From positions 930,001 to 994,000 of the forward strand of contig JAULSR010000008.1 of the NCBI GenBank assembly GCA_030512295.1: DNA of 64,000 nt. Direction: 5' to 3'. The notes under the pieces were generated by a model. That model saw nothing but the letters and a program-made list of their open reading frames with translations, searched no databases and was not told the DNA's origin. The DNA comes from Bombardia bombarda. Taxonomy: Eukaryota; Ascomycota; Sordariomycetes; Sordariales; Lasiosphaeriaceae. A program made the position numbers and the translations under genes. This document shows, piece by piece, positions 56,901-64,000 of the stretch (position 1 is its first letter; each line of letters starts with the position of its first letter).

Positions 56901-59900
56901 GGTCGCACATGGCGGGGCGTCTACTGGTTGCATCCGGGGCAATGTTCCCCTACCTGCTTACTACGCATACCGAATACACGCGAAGCACCAGTACTCTGTT
57001 TCTGTACGAAGTATACCAGCCACCACCCTCCCTCTCGTCTTGCCCACTGACTTGGAATGGCCAACATTTTATCCAGTACGGCGAATTGCCCTCGGTTAGG
57101 TAATGATGGGCATCAGACTTGAGTGCATATCGAGTTCGTACCGCATAACCAGTAGAGTTGTTGCAGCTCGACTGCCTAGTTACTTATAAGCGAGCAAGAC
57201 GTACTCCGGGTTGAGAAACACCTGCATATGATCGCCTCTCAGGCAAGACACACGTTGCTCGATGATGGCATTTGTTTCGCGTCTGCTTCGTGGCTGAAGT
57301 AAAGAGTGGGTGGGGAGCGGAGGAGAGAGTACCTGATCGTCCCTGTAGGCTTGTGCTAGCCTTTCAATATTCCGCTCTTGGCTGCTTCTCCTCGGATGGA
57401 TGGCAAGCAACTTGGACTTTTCTCCAATGTTCAGTGCTCTGTACTCTTCCTTGGAACCTGGTGCCGGACTCTGCAGCAACTCTTTGTAGAAGCCCTCTGG
57501 TAACTATCCAAGGAAGCCACAGGTGACGCAATAAAAGAGCTTGCTGCAGTGGCCGGTGAGGTGTTGTAGGAGTCAGGTAGCCATCCACCCAGTCGCCTAG
57601 TCGAAACCAAGTAAACAACCAACAACCTACACCATATCAGGCCATCATCGCGAGATGCCGGCACATCAATGCTTTCGAACTTTTTAGAGCCGGGCCGTCT
57701 CACTGGACCAGTAGAGGCTCCAGCAAAGAAAAGCCTCTCTTTCGGGATCGATCGGTCACAATCCTCCCGCCCGTAAACTCACCATGCGCTTGAAGCACAG
57801 GGTGGGCGAACATGAAGGAGCAAAGGTCAGCAGTCAGCACCTTTTATGGTGGGGCCGTGCCAGATTGCCCGGTGTTGGTCGAGCCGTATCTCAGATTGTC
57901 AAAGGATAATAGAAGCCGGTATACACTTCGGTCTTGCGGTCATCCGTTTGAGAGATGATGGAGGGCAAGGAAATCCCGGAGCAAGAAGTCGCCGGCCATC
58001 GCTATCATCGGCGATTTAACACACGCGAGACAGTGAAAGGGTGCCGTCATATCTCGATCATAATAGCTTCAACCCCCACGAAAGGCTGCATCTCCGGGCC
58101 GTCCACAGCTTGATGGTGGCGACGGATCCAAGCAGTGACGAACGGCATCGTCGCAGACGAGGAAGAAGCGTTCAAAATACGAATACCTATTTACTTATGT
58201 ATTCCTCGATAGCGCGTCCTGGAATCTTTCTTCTGGTGCCTATCATCGCCCTTTTGAGCGGGATGCATATATGCATCTGTAATCTTCTGCAGATTACTAC
58301 ACAGTAGAGGTGTGCTGCATTCTGATAAGGCTCGTAATGTGGCGTCTGAAGAAATAGACAAGGCCGGCGAGTAACCACCCATGTATTAACTAAGCACGCA
58401 TGGCTCTCCTTTGTGCAACATGATGGTGCTGCACTAGCAGCCCCTTGCATAGAATCCCAGCAAAAAGTTTGCTGGGCGTGCAGATAGAGCGTAACGGGTC
58501 CTGCAGCAGGAGTTATTCGACTGCCCGGAAGGGGTTTAGACCCAGACGGCGACGTGGGATAACAGCGCCCTCCCGACCCCACGGCGGCCTTGGTGGCGCA
58601 GAGCTCATCGAAGATGACGCGAAGTCGCGTTGTCTTGATACAGAAAAGTTGCTGGCTCTGTATCCCACCGCTGGCCTCCTCTGAACTGGCTGAAGCGTGC
58701 AGGATAGTCATCGTAATAATCCGTGGATGCATGGCATAGAGGCGCTAAGTTGCAACCCCTCACAAGTTATCCATCCTGTCATGAGCAAACTTCCTCGTGG
58801 CCTCGTAGAGCCGATGGCTGCTGAATGCTGACAGAGCTGGACACATGCCCGTTATTTCATAACTGTGCCACACCCCAACAAGCTGCTTGTTTCTGTTGAT
58901 GGAGGCTTCTGCGCGTTTCGATTGGAGAGATCCAAGAAGCCATTGGGGTCCGTGAGCCATGAGTTTGGTGCGGCACAGGAATTTTGTGTTATATGTGCAG
59001 AATGTGTGGGTGCGTCTTCGTACATGCTGAAAGGCCTGGTTATATACTTACCGAATCGAATGCATGACTATCCCATCTTTAACTGTCTCCGGGTACGCCG
59101 GTGGACCAACTGTAGCTCCCCATTCAGACAGGCATAAATCAAAATGTGTCATTATATTAATAACAGCCGGAGCTAAGTGTGGTGTGTGCCCCTCGGACAG
59201 TAAACACCACACACAGGCTGTGGCAATGATCCATCTGTCTTCGCCTCAAGCTGCCGCAAATTGGGAACTGAGATCTCTGTCCGTCGGGACCGATTGTGAC
59301 ATGCCTGGTTTCTGTCTGAGTCACGGTTCCCGTCGAACCGGGATATCTTGAACTGGACCGGGGGTTTGGGCGATGCGGACGGCACGGCACCGAGTCCGAG
59401 ACCAGGTCTGCGTGTTTGCGAGTCTTAGTTGAGAGGAGACATGGCGCGATATGGTACTGTATGGTGATAAACAACCAACTGCCTATTTGGCGAATACAGT
59501 CGATCGGATCCGAGCAATGCCCCACGACTCCGGGAAACGTCGGGTTCCATGTCGCCACGGACTGGCCAGGGCCCAGCACGCCGGTCTGGGACAGGCTGAG
59601 ACGATCTTGAAATAGGAGACCTGTGAATTGAGACGGGATGGATGTTTCTGAGGCTTGCTGTGGCGCTGTGCGGGACAGTTAAAGCAGATGAGAAGAGAAA
59701 AAAGAAGATCGACCATTTTCGCAGTGGCTGGTGAGATAGGTGGGCCAAGCAGAGCGCATTGCGATCACATGGGTTGGGGGCTGCTATTTCGAGGGCGGCT
59801 ATGTCCCGACAAGGCAGGTGAAGTACCTAGACAATCGCTGTATTGTACTGTGGTAGTATGTTGCTCGAGCCCTGTCCAATACCTGAACAGCACATTGTGT

Positions 59901-62016
59901 CGCCCTATGAGACTGGATATGACGGACAGGAACAGCCCCCCCCCCCCCCGTGTAGAATAAAGGCAGTTTGTATAGCCTAGAGAAGCCTAGTAGCAAAGGG
60001 CGAAGTACAGAAGTGTTCGCCGTTTGTTGAAACATTAGCTCCAGATCATGCCTTACATCAGTCAACAGCATTCTCTTTGACTTGATTGGCGAGATCGCCA
60101 AACGCTTTGCTGGTGACCTAGGGTCTATTGCCAGCCAAGGCTTATCGACTTTTCTCCATGTTGTTTTCCTCATTCATTTGCTTGGTTGTGTCTTTTTCGG
60201 TCTTTTGCATTGGCCCTTATCTCTGGGTCTCTTGCCGGCCGCCCAATGGCCGCAGCGCAGGCACCCATATGGCCAAGATGAGGGGACGCGGGGAGCGCGG
60301 GGAGCATGTGTGTATGTACAGTGGCATCGGTTGGTGATGGCCTCTCGGGCCCTAGCCCCTGGCTCTGTGGGTTGAATGGTACCGTGTTCTGGTGCCCTCA
60401 AGGTCTTGTATCGAGCTTGAAGCGGCTTGCGAACCCCGTATGGTGGCAATAGGCACCGCAGACCCTTTTTCGCACAGGGGACTTGTGATATATGCAGAGA
60501 TAGGATGTTGGTAAGGTAGTAGCTGACCACCGGCGGGCCGGCAACGGCAACGGCAACCAGACGGGCGACTTCCGCAGCAGAAAGATAGCACAACGGCAGC
60601 TCGTCCAGTAAGTCAGTATCGCAACCACCCCACGGCAAAGGACGCTGCGAGGCCTGCCCGCAGATTTGGATATACCTCAAGAGTCAAGCATTCATCGCAG
60701 GACCAACAGGACCCCCCTGTGACATGGAGGGTATTGGCCCTCTCGGTCCCTCCCCTTGCGCCTTGCCGCTTCTCCGCGTGGCGACTGTGGTGGGCCGGCA
60801 TTGTGTTGGTGCCTTCCGCGTCAAGCTTGTTAGCGCCTGCGCGCATGCAACTGGTTGCCATCGCCAATGACGACCTGCATGTTGGAATCTGTGAGCATCG
60901 AGTGTATACCAACTTCCGTCAGTCTTCAGTCTCTTATCTGCAGGTGACCATCGGGGCCATCATGGCCATCATGGCCGCTTTTGAAGTCAAGATCCTTCGA
61001 GCGCCGCTGCATCGCCGACGTCAGCCATGGGCCGACACCTTGTTAAGATCCCGCCCGGATGGGATACACGTTCAGAATCTGCCGCTTGAGTGTCGTTGGC
61101 ATTTCTTTTCAGAAGTTTCCATTGTGGTTGAGCGGTCGGGTTTCAATGGTCGCTTGGGAAGCTCCATCCTCTGGGTTGGAAGGCGGGCAGTGAGTTACCT
61201 ACCTTAGGTAAGGCAGTTGCTCCCTGCAGTGCCGTTCCATGAGGTTGAATCCAGCACGGGAAGGAGGGGCAGGGATGCCTCGAGAGGATATGGGAGGGAG
61301 GATGAGGTGAAGGGGGTAAGTAATGGCAGGCACGTCTAAGGGAACGAGACTGCGGGAAGGATGCTCGGTGCGTTCCTGCCTGGGTAGGCCGGGTCCGCCT
61401 TTTTTCTGGAACCATAATCTCCTTACCATGGCCTTATTCCCCGGTGCAGCGGGAAGGAGCCATCGACACACAAGTCTTGGCATTAGATTCACAATACAGG
61501 CAAGCCGACAAGGTAGTTTTTATGGTAATTTCGTGCTCTCACATTCTTGAAAGATGCAAGTCTCAAAAGAAGGGTATATTCATAAAATGTAAAAGTGCGG
61601 TGTCCATTGTACCATGGACTGTCCCGCCAGAAGCTAGCGAAAAAGAAAAAAAAAGAAACTAAAGAACCCCAAGAGAAAATAATAGAATAGAAATCTTCGC
61701 ACCCCTTTGCTCCAAAGCCAGATCATGAACGCTCGTGACAACGGAGAAAATAACCTGGAAGCCAAATGAACCCCAATTTTTTTTTTGCCCACGTGTATAC
61801 CCACCCGTGTGTAACCCAGAGTCTCGCCGTTATATGTAACAGCATCAATAAAACCCCCGTCCATCGGATTTTGTACACTTTGGCCAGACGGCGGCAAAGC
61901 TGTTTGAAGACTGCCGAAAAACAGTAGAGAAAAATATGCGTCCAAGCTCATCTCCGCAAATTCCCAATGCTCTTCTTACACATCAGCTGCCAGCTTTCAT
62001 GTGTAGGTAGCTCGGT

Positions 62017-63451
62017 TCAGGTGCTTCCAGCCCTTTTTTGCTTGCACTTGTCATGTAGTAAATGACCGTTCCTCGCCGTGGTTCGGGTAAACTCTGCACC
62101 GCAGTTGGGGCACGTCGCCTTCGCTGCCTGTCCTGACTTTTCACGTTGATGTCGAAGGAGGTTGCTAAACGTAGAGAATTGGCGACCATTGCATCCATGA
62201 TCCCAACATTGAGGCTTGGGTCGGCTTTGCACCACCCTGACCTGACCAGCAGCGTCTGGTGATCCATGGCCCATGACGGATGGCACTGCATACATGCCGA
62301 GACTGGGATCTGCCATTTGCCTTCTGAATGCCACAATTAGAATCAATTGTCTTGAAGCTGGAAATTTCCTGTGGAACATACCCGTAGTGGGGCGGTAAGC
62401 TTGGAGCAGCCGTCGAGGAGTAATTGTAGTTAGTCATATAAGATGACGCCGGGTAAGGATTTGTGTAGATGCCGCCTTGGTTATGGTCATGGATTGGAGA
62501 CGAGAACGAGGGCAGGTATTGTGTCGTCGGGGGCTCGGCTAACAGCGAGATCTGCGCCGGTGCAGTGGTATAGATAGGCATATTCGACGCACCCGTGCCT
62601 GGGTCGGCCAGGGATGTCGTCGGGGAATAAACCGAGGATGAGCTGCTGCCAGTTCTATGTCCGCGGGAATACATTTTGGAGCTGTGGCGGGCCTGGTCTC
62701 GCTGTCTCTTTAACTCGCGCTGTTCTGCAGTGAGTGTGCCGCGAGGAGGGCTTGCTGTGACCGATCTTGATCCACTGGGGGGTGTCAAGCTTGGGTCGGA
62801 TGTGTAGTGACTAAGGTCGGGGCCCAAAAGACCGGATCCGGGTTCAAGTACTGCTTCATGGTGAGCTATCGCTCCGTCGAACATGGAAACCAGTACATAC
62901 CTGGCCAGCCAAATGATGCTCTTGATCCCATGTTATAGCCCGAGTCGTATTGGAGAGCAACGGTGCTGCTTCAAGGTTAGCCATGCGACGGAGTCAAAAG
63001 TCAGGTAGGCCCACCTCATAGCTTCTGATTCTATAGATGCCAAAGGTGGAGACGAAGCTAGCGTCGAGTTATGTTCAGGCGAAGGCTCTACTCGGAGTAA
63101 CGGCGTGCCTTGAGCTTGGGGCCTGTCCGTCTCAAACCAATCCGCGTCCGAAACAGCCTGTGTTGGACGCGTAAAGGGCCTCTGGTTCTGGGAAGAATGC
63201 GGAGGTGAGAAGGAAGGCAAGTGGTGTATGTGAGGACTGGTGTTATACGACGAGGATGTCAGTCCTCGGGAGGATGGCGGCCTGCTGCTGGTATAGGATG
63301 CGGTCTCGAAAGATGGTGGGTTTGTTGGAGACTCGGCAAGGTGTAGTGACTGGAAGAGACCCTCTGTGGTAGATGTTCCGCTGCTGTTTCTGGACCTGGG
63401 GTTGTGTGAGTAAGCGTCGTCGAAATTCTGATTTGAGAATCTTGAGTCCAT
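62017..63451 (-). CDS. C2H2 zinc-finger protein, putative transcription regulator
   Basis: Four exons on the minus strand: 63451-63015, 62965-62901, 62850-62382 and 62323-62017, giving 425 residues. It starts MDSRFSNQNFDDAYSHN. Residues 1-320 are Ser/Pro/Thr/Tyr-rich and probably disordered, as in many fungal activators. One basic segment (TAEQRELKRQRDQARHSSK, about residues 205-225) may be a localisation or DNA-contact helix. The C-terminus has two fingers: C-WDHG-C-x12-H-x5-K with a degenerate end, then CPNCGAEFTRTTARNGHLLHDKCK, a C2-x12-H pattern. Fungal proteins with a short C-terminal zinc-finger pair are common, poorly characterised regulators. All four splice joins keep frame. The 5' leader runs to at least 63500. 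Confidence 0.82.
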
Positions 63452-64000
63452 CTTGGAGCAAAAAGAGACAGAAACGGGACGGCTGAGGGATACTAAGCAG
63501 CACATACGTTGTCCGGCGCGATAGTTGTGTCGGTGGCGACGTGTGGTTTAAACAACCAATGGAGCTCCCGTTGATTTATATGAAAACGAGAATGGTAGCT
63601 CGGCGACGGAGCGAGGTCTGGCTGGTGAGAAGTCAGGTAGTAAGTTGTAGAGGCAAGTCATACATCTATCTTTGGGTGAGATCGAATCTAGAGATGGCTC
63701 CTCAGCCTCAACAGGACTAGGACAAGGACCGGGAAGAAGTAGGCTTATAACTCTGGGGAGGCAGTACATCCCCACAGACCTAAATACTCCTATGCATGAC
63801 GAGGGGGGGCCAGATGAAGTCCACTGGTAGAGACAACGAGGGTCCATGGCCAGTCGAGGGATTAGAGTATGGGCAGGCAGACATGGGGGTATGCATGTAG
63901 GTGGGTAGGCATCTTGGAGGAAGAAATTCTCAAGAAAGGCCGCCGGGACAGGGTCAGGACTAGGAACGGGGATCTGGTGAGGTAGAGGGGTGAGCCGAAG
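63452..64000. other. 5' flank of the C2H2 gene
   Basis: No coding region is recognisable up to the window edge. Tracts such as GTAGGTGGGTAGGC (63897-63910) are simple-sequence-like. This is probably promoter. Confidence 0.5.

Larger units (their letters stand above)
52811..62016. other. Second 9.2-kb gene-free desert
   Basis: No gene can be supported. The left end is the APC2 promoter or leader with several short tandem repeats; the right end is the 3' flank of the C2H2 gene. A C-rich run (53701-53709), A tracts (55032-55048), the ACCTAGGT array at 53305, and two weak gene-like frames (55674-56033 and 57180-57813, minus) are the only structures noted. GC content appears ordinary, with no obvious transposon proteins. 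Confidence 0.6.

Noticed and set aside
60719..61207. 162-codon plus-strand frame
   Set aside because: No family resemblance, composition like the surrounding spacer, and no supporting splice or start context.

Overview
The window comes from a filamentous ascomycete (Pezizomycotina), most likely a Sordariomycete. Genes carry short introns (about 50-115 bases) with GT...AG ends and CTAAC/CTGAC-like branch sites. The proteins are typical fungal versions (vacuolar endopolyphosphatase, Ofd1/Tpa1-type hydroxylase, questin-oxidase-like and Baeyer-Villiger enzymes, Rad17-type checkpoint loader). Exons are GC-rich and intergenic DNA is full of microsatellites and the palindrome ACCTAGGTA. The genus cannot be fixed from this sequence alone.

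Layout, left to right: a five-finger CCCH zinc-finger protein (562-2117, +); a gene-poor stretch holding a possible Tc1/mariner-type MITE (3957-4167); a 5'-truncated TTI2 relic (4291-5154, -) that runs up to the promoter of an eight-exon Baeyer-Villiger monooxygenase (5561-7854, +); endopolyphosphatase (10401-12813, +); a membrane-anchored NodB-type deacetylase (14360-15202, +); a Cys/Met-metabolism PLP enzyme with a one-base frame break (16166-17487, +); a conserved fungal Ser/Pro-rich protein of unknown function (17880-19125, -); a quinone-oxidoreductase-like MDR enzyme (20334-21359, -); an Ofd1/Tpa1 prolyl hydroxylase with a coding minisatellite (21996-24411, -); a class V aminotransferase/cysteine-desulfurase-like protein (25678-27238, +); ribulose-phosphate 3-epimerase (27383-28338, -); a questin-oxidase-like protein (28745-30082, +); and a Rad17/Rad24 clamp loader, also with a one-base frame break (30791-33702, +).

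Then comes a 9.2-kb gene-free desert (33703-42890) packed with tandem repeats. It is followed by a low-complexity RING protein (42891-45837, +), an APH/ACAD10-11-like kinase (47675-48880, +) and, tail to tail with it, anaphase-promoting complex subunit 2 (49559-52810, -). A second 9.2-kb desert (52811-62016) separates APC2 from a C2H2 zinc-finger regulator (62017-63451, -).

The genes do not form an evident biosynthetic cluster; housekeeping and oxidative-metabolism genes are interspersed. No clearly new biological system was found. The most interesting signals are the truncated TTI2 copy, two apparent single-base losses in G6/C6 runs, an unusually frequent 15-base repeat period in unrelated noncoding arrays, and the two repeat-rich deserts next to regulatory genes. 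All exon borders were deduced by eye from reading frames and splice consensus and have not been tested against transcripts.
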